From assembly GCA_009733775.1 (NCBI GenBank), contig WOGZ01000047.1, forward strand, positions 62,001 through 126,000: 64,000 nt of DNA. The letters are read 5' to 3'. Origin of the DNA: Alectoria sarmentosa (lineage: Eukaryota > Ascomycota > Lecanoromycetes > Lecanorales > Parmeliaceae). Each line of letters opens with the position of its first letter. Position 1 is the first letter of the stretch. Under the pieces are notes generated by a model that made no database searches, was not told where the DNA came from, and worked only from the letters and a program-made list of their open reading frames with translations. Of the stretch, positions 24,278-36,277 are shown in pieces. The translations under genes were made by a program, and so were the position numbers.

Positions 24278-25665
24278 ATGGCTTCAACCACAACGACCAC
24301 GCCTACGAGAGTGCCTGCTTTGATCACTACTCCTCTCGTCATCGTTGCCGCTGTGTTCCCCGTTTTATCTCTTGTCTCAATTATCTTTCGTGATAAAGCC
24401 CGGAGAGTCTCTCGGCAACCGTTTCAAACCGATGACTACTGGATTGTTCTCTCATGGGTACAGAACGTCTGCCCGTGACATATAGCACTAGCTAATCGTG
24501 TTAAGATTCTTACACTCTCTTTGAGCATCAATGCGTGGACTTTTGGAGCTATCGCGGGAATAGATTATTACAAGATCAATCCATTGGACGGAACCAAAGA
24601 TTCCCTAATGGTAAGCTCACTACGAAGCAACGACGTCGAGCGTCTCCTGGCCAAGCTTACGGAATGTTACCAGTGCCTCATCATCGCGAGCTCATTGGTT
24701 CAACTTCCTCTTTCTGCTGTGAAGATTTCCATCTTGTTCTTTTACAAGAGAATCTTTACTACACCAAAGTTCAAAATCGCTGTGTGGATCACAATCCCAT
24801 TTGTCGTTGCTTGGGGCGCTATTTTCTTCGTTGTGAGTAAATCCGTCTACTGAGGACGAATGACGTCTCAGAGTTTCGGCAGCTTGTCTTGCTCCAGGGC
24901 GATCCGATCACCGCATCTTGGACACCTGGTCAAGGCCACTTGCGATGGGATTCGACAGCACTTGGTTTAGCTCAAGTTGGAACGAGTATCGCTCTTGATT
25001 TCATTGTTCTTTGCTTTCCAATACCTGTCATCTTCGGCCTTCACATGCGTACCCAAAGAAAGGTTGCAATAGCATTGATCTTCTGGGTTGGGGCTTTGTA
25101 AGTTGTGCTCGTTTCCTCACAGACGTCATCTCACTAAAGCGCGTACAGTTGCTGTGTCGCAGCTATCGTCCGACTTATTCTTATCAACCAGTCTGTCAGA
25201 CAAGTCGAAAAATCCGAGTACGCAATTTGTGAGTCTTTTCCGACGTAAGCGCTTGGATGAACCACAGTGCTGACCCTAGTAGACGTCCAATCCAAGCAAT
25301 TCATTTTTATGATGATCGAACCTAATTGCTCCATTATCGCGGCCTGCCTACCTTGCTACGGCCCCTTGTTCGCCAAAGGCAGATCTCCGCAATCTCTCGT
25401 CCGCAGCGTGAGATCAGTATTCTCCCTTCGCAGCAGGGACTCGTCTGGCAACCGCAGCCAATCCAGGTCCACCGATACGGCTCCCAGAAAAAGGTCCTCC
25501 GTTGATTCACAGATTGAGCTCAAGCAAGCCTCTCAAGATTGGTTCACAGCCCAGAATGAAGGTCACGTTACTAGCAATGTCGAAAGCGGTGGGGAGGAAG
25601 AGTCCGGAGGCCATCACAACGATGGAATAAGCGTAACGAAAGCCTATGATGTGACTAGGGTTTGA
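24278..25665 (+). CDS. Rhodopsin-like fungal integral membrane protein (PTH11/Rhodopsin_dom type)
   Basis: Five exons (24278-24457, 24506-24832, 24883-25097, 25149-25228, 25283-25665) give 394 residues; introns are 48-54 bp. After MASTTTTTPTRVPAL come about seven hydrophobic segments. Family landmarks are QTDDYWIVLSW after helix 1-2, KISILFFYKRIF in the middle, LVLLQGDPITASW, and IALDFIVLCFPIPVI, then VRLILINQSV and a long Ser/Arg-rich cytosolic tail. This is the layout of the fungal rhodopsin-domain family, some members of which (PTH11) act as GPCR-like surface receptors. It is divergent from P450-2 and inside the diterpene cluster. A sensing role is possible but not shown; members are common near metabolite clusters. 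Confidence 0.82.
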
Positions 25666-25894
25666 AGGGATGAAGAGAATCTGGGATAGGAGTTCACTCG
25701 TTGCAGTCCGTGGAGTTACCCGGCACAGAACGATTGCATGTTTTACTGCTGGATATTATCATCGTGTTGCGGCTTTTTCAGGCACCATGGGATTGATGGC
25801 GTTTCGAACCGATTCAATCATTTTCCCCCTTCCAAGGCCTTCTCCTTGAAAACCTTGTACTAGTCTTTACTGTACGTAGTTGTGCAAGCAGAAT

Positions 25895-25896
<2 letters not shown>

Positions 25897-25934
<38 letters not shown>
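25897..25934. repeat. (AC)19 microsatellite
   Basis: Nineteen perfect AC units about 230 bases after the rhodopsin-like gene. Confidence 0.97.
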
Positions 25935-25935
<1 letters not shown>

Positions 25936-28500
25936 GTCCGTGCAACCCCGCAGTTCTCGATGATTTGTTAGGATTGCGGGGAACGTAAATTTGACGGGCT
26001 AATCATTTCCTTTCTTACTAACGCCCCAAGGGTCGGAGAGACCCTTGCTTGGTCGCTCTGACCCTCTGATTCGTTGCCATATCAACCGGGCATGCAAGCC
26101 GATGAACCGGGAACAATTTGAAAGAAGTACCTTGGCTCGCTTGAGGTACCAGCCATGTCTACATTATTTGGGTCTGCACACCCCGCTTACCAAGCCTCGT
26201 GCGTCGGACAATCGCTGCTTTATCGCTGCCGCCCAAAATTGCAGTCTATCCGGCCGTACAGAATTTACGCCGTACAGTCAATACGGCTGTATTTACTGTC
26301 TCATTGGGGGGTCAGACAATAGCGCTAGTAGGTCCTTAATTTCCATCCCTGAGGCTCACTTGTTGGTAGCTATTATATCCCTAACGGGATACTCTTGCGA
26401 GATGGAGAAAATCGCCTACATTCTTGATTATCGAAATAGTAGGATCCGTGTTTTAGCGAAAGCGACTTCGACCTGCATCGGAGAAAGTCTCTATTTTCAA
26501 CTGTTTAAGTAATCGAATCCGGCTCCGCTATATCACCTCAAGACCTAGCAACTTTGATCTGCATCGAAAGTAGTCGGGTCCGTTTTCTGCAGGATCAGTT
26601 CAACAACAGCAACCTGATATCCAGGAAGTCCTGGTCAAGAGTACTACTGAGCTGATCAATCAGAAGACGTAGGTCTGAAAAGCATCTTACCAAATATGCA
26701 GGCTATCCAGCTCGAGGTGTCTTACGTCCGGTACTTACTATCTAGCATCTGGCTTACACTTTATTCCAAATCCCTACTCCCTGCAAATCATCCATAAGTG
26801 AAGCTGAATGCGACTTGTATGACTTGCACAGCTAAAGGGGTAGTGATCGTCGCGAGCCTGCATTACTCCGTGTTCGTCCCAGGCGAGCATGCAAGCCACG
26901 CTGTCAATCCTAGATGCAGAACCTTGCTTTTCTCTTCTGGTGTACTTGTACAATGATTGCTCGTCTACACATCGTTACCAAACCTTAGTCCGACTTGCAG
27001 ATGAAATCAATTTGATAAAATCTTCCTAGATGCGGGTGTCGGAGAATTTCAGCTGATCCTGCTTGAAATTGAAAGGCTACAGCCCCATTTTATTCTCCGA
27101 GGTGCATGCTAGCGCCATCGCAACCCGAGCAAGGCTGCGCCTCCACCGTCAGTGGCTATCACGCATCTCGTGGCAGTATATATTCGTGTCGATGTATGTT
27201 TTCTTTTGAGTTCGAGGTGGTGTGGTGAGCGTGTCGATGATAAGCATGGGAGGGAACAGTAGCATCGTACTTCCCTCCACTGTTTCGCCAATGGCTTTGT
27301 GGGTGTCGTCTGAAAAGCGTTGGCCAATTGAGACCAAACACATATCGGTCCGTTTGGAGATGTGGGACAGAGAATGTTTACTGAAGACGTTCGATTGACT
27401 TGGATGTACCCGCGAGGCCGGACGTGCCGCTGTCCCGCGAACGCCGTCGATGGACAGTTTCCATCCTACTGTAACACTAAGACAAAATACACTTTTGATA
27501 CAAGCAGCTTATACTAGACGCATACACACACATACATACTTATTTGTATACTTCCACACATACGCAGTGGTCGCCACTTCATTCCATCTTGCTTCGAGCT
27601 GAGGTTGCCTTACGTCATTGACTATGCAGCACGGGCTTCACCTCGTATGCGTGATGGGTGTGAATCAGCGCCACGGACCCCATTCATGCGTCTTACCCAG
27701 CTAGGTCTGAAAAGGGAGGCATGATCCTCCGCTCTGAAGCCAGAAAGGAGAATTCAGCCTTGATGCAGCGCTGCGGGTGCAATCACATTTGATTACAATC
27801 CCTCGACTGTATCTGACTGCATATCGGGGGCACGAACAGTATTCGAAACCCAGGTCGACAAGAAATGCATTTGAGAGATCGCCACTTGTGTGGCACTCGT
27901 GAACCGCTGAAGGTTCCAAATACCTTCTCGGATCTATTCAGTGGGTTGCTAGCGGGTGACGCCATGGCGAATCGTCCCACATCTGACGACGCCTGTTTTC
28001 AAAGAGGTATGGAATCTTTTTATGTTTTTTGCCTTTGCTTTTCGAAAATTTTCCACAAGCTTCTAGATCTAAATCCTTCGCCAATATGTCGTGAGCTTCG
28101 CATACAATTATCAGTTCAATCGTAGTGTTTGCTAACAGTCGGAGACATTCTTTCGTCTTTGGACATGTAAATGGTTGCGGTATACTATTATAACCCACTT
28201 TCTCACTTGAGCATGGAGCGCAGCGACCTGTGACTGTCGCCGTGCTGTGAAACGCTCGCTGAATTCTTTCTTTAATTGCAACCCTGTGAGGCTGCTCAGC
28301 GACGTTCAGTCCGTTTCCCCATGAAAAAGACATGTCAGGTTTGTCATCGTGCATGTAGAACTTTTGGCGCAGGCATTCCAGGCGGCTCTGATTTGGCAGA
28401 TTTTGTCCCTTCTGCATTCAGCTCCTGCACCTTACAGCTATTCATGATGTAAGCACGTACGCTGCGCGAATGCCTACCTACGCTTACACCGATGCTAAGC
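25935..28500. other. Gene-free 2.6 kb stretch
   Basis: Largest unexplained gap in the cluster. Frames at 26045-26512 (plus) and 27938-28417 (minus) exceed 150 codons but show no domain and no intron-exon logic. A decayed gene cannot be excluded. Confidence 0.4.
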
Positions 28501-29508
28501 CTAGGGCTTCCTCCCCACCACACACACAAACCCATCGACCGTCGAAACCCCCTTACCATACTCCTCCACTAGCCCCTCCAAGTGCCTCTCTCGAAATAAG
28601 TCCACCGCTTCGCTCAGCCCCGTCGGTACATCCATCAGCGAGAGTAGATGCAGTTCGTTCATCTGTGTAAGCAGACTCTGTCTTACCTGCATGCAGTCTT
28701 GCGCAACTACTTCTAAACCAACTGAAGCCATTGTGGTAGCTATATCAAGAACCCAGCTAGAGTTAGATTCAGTGATGAGTTGGGACGGTGAGTATGGGAG
28801 GAGACAATACCGTGCATTGTAATTTGGGAAAGGGCTCTGCTCGAGGTCGATGAAGGCTTGGGCGGCAGTGGTAGGCTGGTTGGAAGAAGCGGCGATGGGC
28901 TTGATGGCGGTTTTGTCGTGCTCGGTCCATTGGATGTAGCCGCCGGGTTCTAAGGATGTCAGCTGCTCTCTATAGTACTCCTTGAAGACGAACTCAGCAA
29001 TGTCATTGCGTTTTGAAGTATCTGCGTTACTTGGGTTGTTGATAGAGTGAGGAACAGCCGAAGATGAACCACGTCAAAGTGGCCATTGAAACGTTCTGGG
29101 AAGGGTTTGTAAATGTCATGGATATGGAGTTTGACGTTGCTGGGTAGCCATGCGCCAGGTGGAAAGAACTTGTCCGAGATGTCGAATCCATCAACCTCTG
29201 TCAATAGCGAGGTGTCCTCGGCCACATCGGTGGGCCAGATTCTAATCATTGAACGGTGAGAGAGATCATAGATGGTTACTGGAAGGTCCCTTACGCAGTC
29301 TGTGTGCCCAAGTCTGCTATGCGGCACGGCCGGGCAGAAACATTGATGGTCGGGTGGAGAGTATAGCTAGTAAGCTGTTTGAGGACATAATGGAAGTAGT
29401 TGATTCTATTGATGGCGCGAGGTCAGTAAGATGTATGATTTCAAGGTCAGGTCTTACACACTTTGCTGCCGAGATGAAGTCCCTTCCTTTACCATATTCG
29501 GCAGCCAT
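28501..29508 (-). CDS. LaeA-type SAM-dependent methyltransferase with altered motif I (MT2)
   Basis: Five exons (29508-29462, 29405-29295, 29241-28994, 28949-28811, 28756-28501) join in frame to 266 residues with introns of 56, 53, 44 and 54 bp. Order of landmarks: INYFHYVLKQLTSYTLHP, motif I IADLGTQTAIWP, GFDISDKFFP, the FDVVHLRLFL block, LLKPGGYIQW, and FVCVVGRKP at the end. This parallels MT1 throughout. The SAM loop reads GTQT (49-52) where MT1 has GTGT: one glycine of the loop is Gln. The protein is otherwise complete, so cofactor binding might be weakened or the enzyme specialised. It lies between the rhodopsin-like gene and P450-3. Confidence 0.83.
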
Positions 29509-30098
29509 TTGAAGAAACGGCGACGATGTCTGGATATGATGCAATATGCCAAATGGAGGTCAGATACTGGAATTGATATGCCTCGTCATCGAATATTGCG
29601 CACGTGTAGACTGCGATGACTTGATGCAAGATGCGTAGATATTGGTAACGCTGCCAAAACTGGCCCGCTACGGGGACAGCACTTGAGCAATCTGGTTCAA
29701 TGCGGGGCAGTGGACTGTTGGGGCTCGGGTGTTTCAATCGAGAGTGCTCTCTGCAATAAGAGCAAACATTACTAGCAGCGCCGGACTGTTACTGCTAGGT
29801 CCAGCACCATCAAAGTAATGGGCGGCTAGCTCTTACCAAGATTCTCGAGAAAACAAAAAGCCACAGGAGATATAACTAAGGAGGGTGCTCTCATGACGTC
29901 GCAGGCGCGGGATCAGCACTTCTTACACAAACAAGATCCGCATGGCATTGGAGACTTGGCTCATTAAGTCCTTGCTCCGAATCCTCGCCGTTTAAGCGCT
30001 TTCAAGTGACCTTTTGAAAGGAGTAAAATGTATTGGAGTCCTAAGTTCACTAGCCGTACATGGCTCGCTGCTATCGGTATACGCAAAGGACAGCTACT
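29509..30098. other. Gene-free stretch
   Basis: 590 bases upstream of MT2 and downstream of P450-3. Nothing recognised. Confidence 0.4.
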
Positions 30099-31858
30099 CT
30101 AGAACGGGCAAGTCCCATCGATTTTCCGTCTCACCAGCATCTTTTGCCACGGCCAGCAGAATAGAAATTCATGTGCTATGATATTCTTTGGCCTTTCCCT
30201 GCCTGGGAGAAATTCGAATTCGTACTCGGTGAGTAATTTCACGAACAGAATCTTGATAACCAGACTGGCAAAATACCGCCCCGGACATGCGGACTTGCCA
30301 TAGCCAAAGTTGAGGACATTATGTTCTGTCGATGAGAATTGATGCTCTTCATCGTTGCCCTTTAGCTTGCTGTCGCTTGTCCAGGTGTGCTGGCGGCGTC
30401 TGTAGCTCCTCAGCCCGTCGAATACTTCTGGATGCGGAGTGTGTACGGGATCATTCTCGATCGCAAAGGTCGGAAGGCATGCATAAACGCCTTTGGGGAC
30501 ATGCAGGCCATCGGCGAATGTATGTGGTTGCTTGAATAAGCGCTTCATTCCCAGAATTGTAGGTGGTGACATTCTCTGGGATTCACGAAGGACGCTGTCC
30601 AATTTCTGGAGCTGCGAGTACGATGCCTCATTCCAACCATGGTTGCTCTTGGGCTCGGCTTCAATCTCGACTTGTAACTCTTTGGAGTAGCCTGGATTAG
30701 CTGCGAGGTCATACAGAACATTCACCATTCTGAGGAGTGTGGTGTGTACCGAGGCCAGCGCTAGGAGCACCTCAACATGGGCTAGGGTGTCTGGGTCCCG
30801 GTCTCTGCCCTTCGCGGTGTCAGCAAGCCAGGAAAGGACATTCAAGTCATCTTCGTTGTCTTCTGGACTCCATGAGCCATCATCGCTTTTGCGAAGAAGC
30901 TCGTGAATCTTCGGACCGAGGAGTGCTTTCGCTGACCGTACGTATCTTTGGCCATGCCAGTAGGAAGGAAGTACACGGCAGAGTAAAGGACGGATCCAAT
31001 CGGGAAATAAGCGTAAAAGAACGACGGTTCTGAACACTAAACAGTTCTATCAGTACATGCTACAAGCGTCGAGCAGGGTGACTTGGAAGATGACGCACGG
31101 TTCTCGGTATAATTGAAAGAGATGTCCAGCCAAGTGGGGTCGCGACATAGTGTAGCACCAACCAGAGCTCTTCCAGAGAGCCTTGCAGATATCTTCCCAA
31201 AGAGTTGATAAGGCGTGAACTCGGTCCAGTCGTCGCATGTGGGAAAATAGTCTTCGAACGCAGCTTTCAACTCGTTTTCCAAGCTTGGGGTGAGTGCTCC
31301 GAGGCGTGGTGTGAGCTTGCGCTGTACAATGGAATGATGCAGCCTGCTCTCCAGAATCAGATCCAGGCCAGTGTATGGACCTAAGAGATCTTGTTCGAGT
31401 GCACCATTTGGGCTTGCGATTGTTGAAGGCAAGGAGGAGAGTTCGTCGAGGAGGGAGTTTGGTAGAACGACTATGATGCCATCGCCTCGAACAAGCTGAA
31501 AGGCCGTGTCTTTAAACTTAGAAGATGTGAGCATACTTATGATATCAGGTAGAGGCTCAGCAATCACCTTCCTATAGCCATTATCAAGAACCTGTGCTGC
31601 TTTTCCTGCGAAGATCAAGTTGAGTATCACTCGGGGGGTAATAGCAGAAGGACTGCCCACGAGGGGATGCGCGCAGTGCTTCCGTATCAGACTCTTTGTG
31701 ATAACCAAGTCCACTCCACAGTAGGAGATTAAGATGATTGGGAGAACCCAGTATAGTGATAAAATGGAGTCCATTTTGCACGTCTCGAGAAAACGCAATA
31801 TTTCACTCTGGTATCTGTTTATCTTCGTCACATGTGGGAGAGATACAGCTGCTGGCAT
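30099..31858 (-). CDS. Cytochrome P450 (P450-3), fungal diterpenoid-oxidase type
   Basis: Two exons (31858-31099, 31036-30099), a 62-bp intron, 565 residues from the first ATG; a second Met at MDSILSLYWVLPII, directly at the membrane anchor, could also be the start. ExxR is ESQR (405-408), the PERF region is PEVFDGLRSY, the haem loop LNFGYGKSACPG has Cys504. The I-helix ends in ALASVHTT (351-353 HTT), the variant AxxHTT seen in fungal CYP503/CYP68-like oxidases in place of AGxET. Similar to P450-2 in motif style and at the C-terminus (IIAHEFLF versus LLHEFVFF). Likely ER-bound and part of the diterpenoid pathway. Its promoter faces the MFS exporter gene. Confidence 0.9.
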
Positions 31859-33030
31859 GTTCCCGAGGAGCGTCTTGACCACGCCTTAAACGTCATCTCA
31901 GCCTTTTGCGGCTTGGAGTGCGTGATCTATTGCCTCAATGCTGTGAGTTCGCTTACCTAATGCTTTGCAAGATCTTCAACGGCAATGTTCCAGAGGCGTC
32001 CGCTTCGGAATTTCACTAGCGGCCCTTCGATTCCATGAATAAATCTTGCGATCGCCATGAGCACACCCTCCGGATTCTCACAACTATAAGCGGAGGTGTC
32101 TTAATGCAGGCCAAGATAGGATACACGCACGGAGCTCATTAGTGTGTGGGGTCGAAGGTGCTACGCTGGAGGTGTGGTTGACAAGCAAACTCCCGGTGAT
32201 GATATTGCCTTACTCCGTTGAGATGATCTTTCCGCCCATTTATCAAGATAAGGATTCATGCAGACACGTCTGCCTGCCTGATGCAGAAGACGCATGTGAT
32301 TGATGCAAAGACGTACATAATTAGAAGCAACATCACTGGCTGTCATCACATGAAGGTACCAGGAATGCGATGCGTAAGTGTCCGCACCAAAAGACCAAAT
32401 GCAACTACTGGGCAATAATTAGTGGTATGTGCTAACGGTGGAAAAAGTGCCCGGTTGGATGGCAGTCACATTCGCTCCAAACAATACTTTACATACATGT
32501 CAACTTAGACAAGTACCTACCCACTACTGGAGCCCCTGATGCAAGAGAGATCGGCGTTGTAGGGCCGAAATTAGGGCGGTGCTAATTGCCAGTCCACAGC
32601 AGCGACTCATCTGATGATCTGAGCCTCTCGGGAAATAGGGAATTAAATCAACGTTAGTCTACGGCAGAAAAGCGGGCGGAACGGAGGCAAGGCGCGCTAC
32701 GACTGCACCCAGAAAGGGTGATCACTAAGGTAGTAGTCTGGTACTAAACTGTACCTTAAACTAGTAGTATTCTATACTACAGTGCATTACCACCATGTCA
32801 CAACGGACATGCCGTGTGGACATAGCCGTGTCTGACATGGCTCGTGGTGGGTATGCAGGCTGCATTCCAACCACACCTTGTCAAAAGGATTTGCACTCTA
32901 CCCATCCTTCTCCTTCCCCTTTGTCGCCTGGTTTGCGTCTGATTTTTTTCCTCTAGCGTTGTACTGGTCTTTGCTTTGATTCTGCAAATTGTGATTTCCT
33001 ACAGACTACGCTGAGAACTGAACTGCAAAC
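31859..33030. promoter_or_regulatory. Divergent intergenic region between P450-3 and MFS exporter
   Basis: About 1.17 kb with both promoters. At 32804-32814 it has CGG-ACATG-CCG, an inverted CGG pair with 5-nt spacing, about 215 bases before the MFS start, followed by GGACATAGCCG at 32818. Zn2Cys6 regulators of fungal pathways often bind such sites; here this is only a motif match. No gene seen. Confidence 0.4.
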
Positions 33031-34920
33031 ATGGATTCGAACCAGGATGATATCAAAATTGACGCTCAACTCGAGCCACCGCGCGGAAATGACAGCTCAT
33101 CAAACAGTGTCGAGAAAGAGCCCCCTCAGATGGATATCGATCCCGAGAATGAAGTCAAAGGCATCAAGCTCCTCCTGATTCACACTGGCATCTGCCTCTG
33201 TACCTTCTTAATCGGGCTTGTAAGCTATAGCTCCAGCAATCTGTCGGGGGTCGAAGTGACAGCTGACTTAAAAAAAGGATTTCAACCTGATCGCGACGGC
33301 AGTTCCAGTCATCACATCTGAGTTCCGCTCTATCAAAGATGTAGGATGGTATGGATCCGCATTTTATATCACCCTGTAAGTCTCATACGCTCACTTGAGT
33401 CGTAAGCTCACTCGGTCGCGTTCAGATGCGCAACCCAGCCTCTTGCTGGTAAGACATTCATACTCTTTCCAAAGCGGACGATCTACTTGGCCTACCTTGG
33501 AATATTCGAGCTTGGAAGTCTGGTTTGCGCACTGGCGCCGACATCGAATGCGCTCATTGCTGGAAGAGCTGTAGCAGGATTCGGGGCCTCGGGGGTCTTT
33601 GCTGGGGGCTTCGTTCTGCTGACGACAATCATTCCGCTGCATAAACGTGCCATCTGGACAGCAACAATGAGCTCGACGTTTGCTATTGCTAGTATCGTGG
33701 GCCCGGTCATTGCTGGCGCGTTTACCCAGAATGTTACTTGGCGATGGTGCTTCTATCTCAATCTTCCAATTGGAGGTTTCGCCGCAGTACTCATCTTCTT
33801 CCTATTCCGCATCAAGGGCGCGGCAACAGAAAAAGCCCCGCTGCTCGAGAAATTCAAAGGTCTAGACGGAGTTGGCTTTGTGCTATTCGCTGGCTCTATA
33901 ACGATGCTACTCCTGGCCCTCCAATTCGGTGGGACAGCATATGCCTGGAATTCGTCCGTGGTCATTGGCCTGTTCGTCGGCTTTGGCGTCACGATGCTCG
34001 CCTTCATCCCATGGCAAATGCACCTGCAAGATACAGCATTGATTCCTCCCAGGCTGTTTAAGAACAGGAACGCCTCGCTCATCTTCTCCAGCTCTATTTT
34101 TGTGAATGGGCCTTTCCAAACTGTCGTGTATTGGCTACCTATTTGGTTCCAAGCTGTCCTCGGCGTTACACCAGAGGCCAGTGGTGTTAGGTACTTGCCA
34201 ACTGTTATTTCCGACGCCCTCGCTTCAGTGATAGGCGCGGGTATCGTCATGCAGCTGGGAACGTGGAACCCCTTCCTACTATTCGCGGAGATAATGGTGT
34301 GTCTTGGTGCTGGTCTGTTGACTACGATCCATCCCGGCATATCAGATGGCCATTGGATTGGCTATCAGATCTTTGGCGGTATCGGCTACTCTCTTGCTTC
34401 AAATTTGGTAAGCCTCAGCCCAGAAGCTGACCCGAACACCATCTGACTCGAGGTTTGCCTAAAGGCTCATCTCGGCATGCAAGCGTCTCTTCCGCAAGAC
34501 CTTGTTCCGATCGGAGCCACGACGTTATTGTTCGGCATCTCGACCAGCTGTGCTGTATTTCTCTCCATTGGCCAAACCCTTTTCAACGCTCGCCTGTCCA
34601 TCAATCTTTCTCAGGTAGTCCCAGCAGATGTTGTCACTAAGGTCGTATCTGTTGGTGCAACTAGTGTGAGGTCGGTGGTCGGTGCCACTGATCTACCGGC
34701 AGTACTTCAAGCATACAGCAACGCAGCAACGCAAGTCTTTGTATGTACATTTTAGCCTCGTTTCGACACCAAAATTCCAAGCTAACTGGTAATATAGTAT
34801 ATCCCTGCGGTAGCACCGGCCATCTCGTTTTTCTTGCTGCTGGGATGCACATGGACCTCAGTCAAGAAGCCAAAAGCAAAAGAACCTGAGAAACAGTCAG
34901 AAGCTAAGGGGGATGTCTGA
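33031..34920 (+). CDS. MFS drug/metabolite exporter, DHA2 type
   Basis: Five exons (33031-33219, 33278-33375, 33426-34407, 34465-34740, 34798-34920) give 555 residues; introns are 50-58 bp. A charged 40-residue N-terminal tail is followed by about 14 hydrophobic helices. Family motifs: [12 protein letters not shown] in helix 1-2 (DxTIVNVALP equivalent), [15 protein letters not shown] for motif [13 protein letters not shown], and [11 protein letters not shown] with [13 protein letters not shown] for motif C and the DHA2 signature. The C-terminus is a Lys/Glu-rich cytosolic tail. Such transporters usually sit in the plasma membrane and are common at the edge of metabolite clusters, so export of the diterpenoid or self-protection is the likely job. 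It marks the right edge of the cluster, 260 bases before the transposon. Confidence 0.92.
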
Positions 34921-35179
34921 GGATTTCCTCGTCATAGCAAAGGCGTTTCAAGCGTAAGAGAGACTCAACAATGGGAAGCAGTTGAATTCACTCATTTAAG
35001 TGTAACCATAGTAGCGTCGTTCGTAATATAGATACTCCCCTGCATGAGTTCACCGTACTATGCGCCCATGATCGTAGGAAAGCTTAAATTTGGCGGTGGG
35101 TGGCCCTGGTAGAGCTGGGAGCTGGGGGCACATATCCGCCAAGACCTTCAGCCCTATCGCTCATCTCAAACTGACAGCG

Positions 35180-35278
35180 TACTCCTGTTTGCGAAACCCT
35201 TGGCGGGAGCGCAAAACTTGCAACCGCCCCCACAATTTTTATCTAAACCACCGCCAAATGCACGCAAAAGATAAAATC
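35180..35278 (+). repeat. Left terminal inverted repeat
   Basis: 99 bases pairing with 46257-46356 (one indel). The first 57 or so bases are nearly identical; the inner part shows G-to-A differences of RIP type. Confidence 0.85.
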
Positions 35279-36042
35279 GCATTACATAAATGTAAAACCA
35301 AATTCAAATAAATAACTGTTACAATAGTAATTATTATTTAAAAATCGAGTAAAATTTTTATATTAAATTTCGCTTAAAAAATTCAATAATAATGTTTTAT
35401 AATTATATTTTTTACACATTATATATATAAAAAATTAAATTATATTAAAAGCATTTTATTATACGATTTATCGATAAATCTTAATACGCAAATAAAAAAA
35501 TGTAATATAAAAATAAAATATAATAATTTGCGCTCGTATAATGTTTATATTAAAATTTTAATATTATCTTTTATTAATATACGTTATTTATAATATAATA
35601 AATTTAAATAATATTAAAAAAAAAAAATCGATGATTAAATAATAAATAATAAATATTAAAATATAATTAAGTAAAAAGTAATTAATTAAAATGTGATTAT
35701 AATTATAATAATTATAAAAAAAATTCAATTAATAAAATCTCAACTTAATTCGAAAAACGTTATATTCGAAATTTAATCGAATCAGAAATCGTTTAAAAAT
35801 CTTTTAATAAAATATTTATAAAGTAATATTATTATTATTATTATAATTATGTTATCGTTTATTTTAAAATTTATTCGAGCTCTTATTTAAGAGAACTTTG
35901 AATAAAATTATAATAATAATAATGTAATTTTAATTAATTCGTATAATATCAATATGCGATTTTTATAAAAAATAAAATCTCATTAATTTTAATATAATAT
36001 CGTCTTTATTTTAAATAATAATTTAAATAAACGTTTTAAAAT

Positions 36043-36277
36043 TATTAGAAACTTAATGTGTATGCAATGACTTATATTGATAATATATAAAAAATATTAT
36101 TTATGAAAAGTAATTATAAAGAACGACATTACGAAAAAGATGCGCACTCGTTAAAACGTTAAATTAAATATAAATTAGCGCAAATATGAAGGCATATCGA
36201 ATATATTAAACATATTAAATATTAATGCAAGTATTGATGTAAATATAATATAAACATATAAGAAAAAAATTATAACA
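36043..36277 (-). repeat. 3' LTR of the Gypsy element
   Basis: 235 bases; differs from the other LTR mainly by C/T and G/A changes, in line with RIP acting on the two copies separately. Confidence 0.88.

Noticed and set aside
25897..25934. CRISPR-like or other functional repeat array
   Set aside because: Plain AC dinucleotide run; no spacer structure, and CRISPR arrays are not expected in a fungus.
26045..26512. 155-codon plus-strand frame between the rhodopsin-like gene and MT2
   Set aside because: No recognisable family, no membrane or signal pattern, and no sign of splicing; not enough to call a gene.
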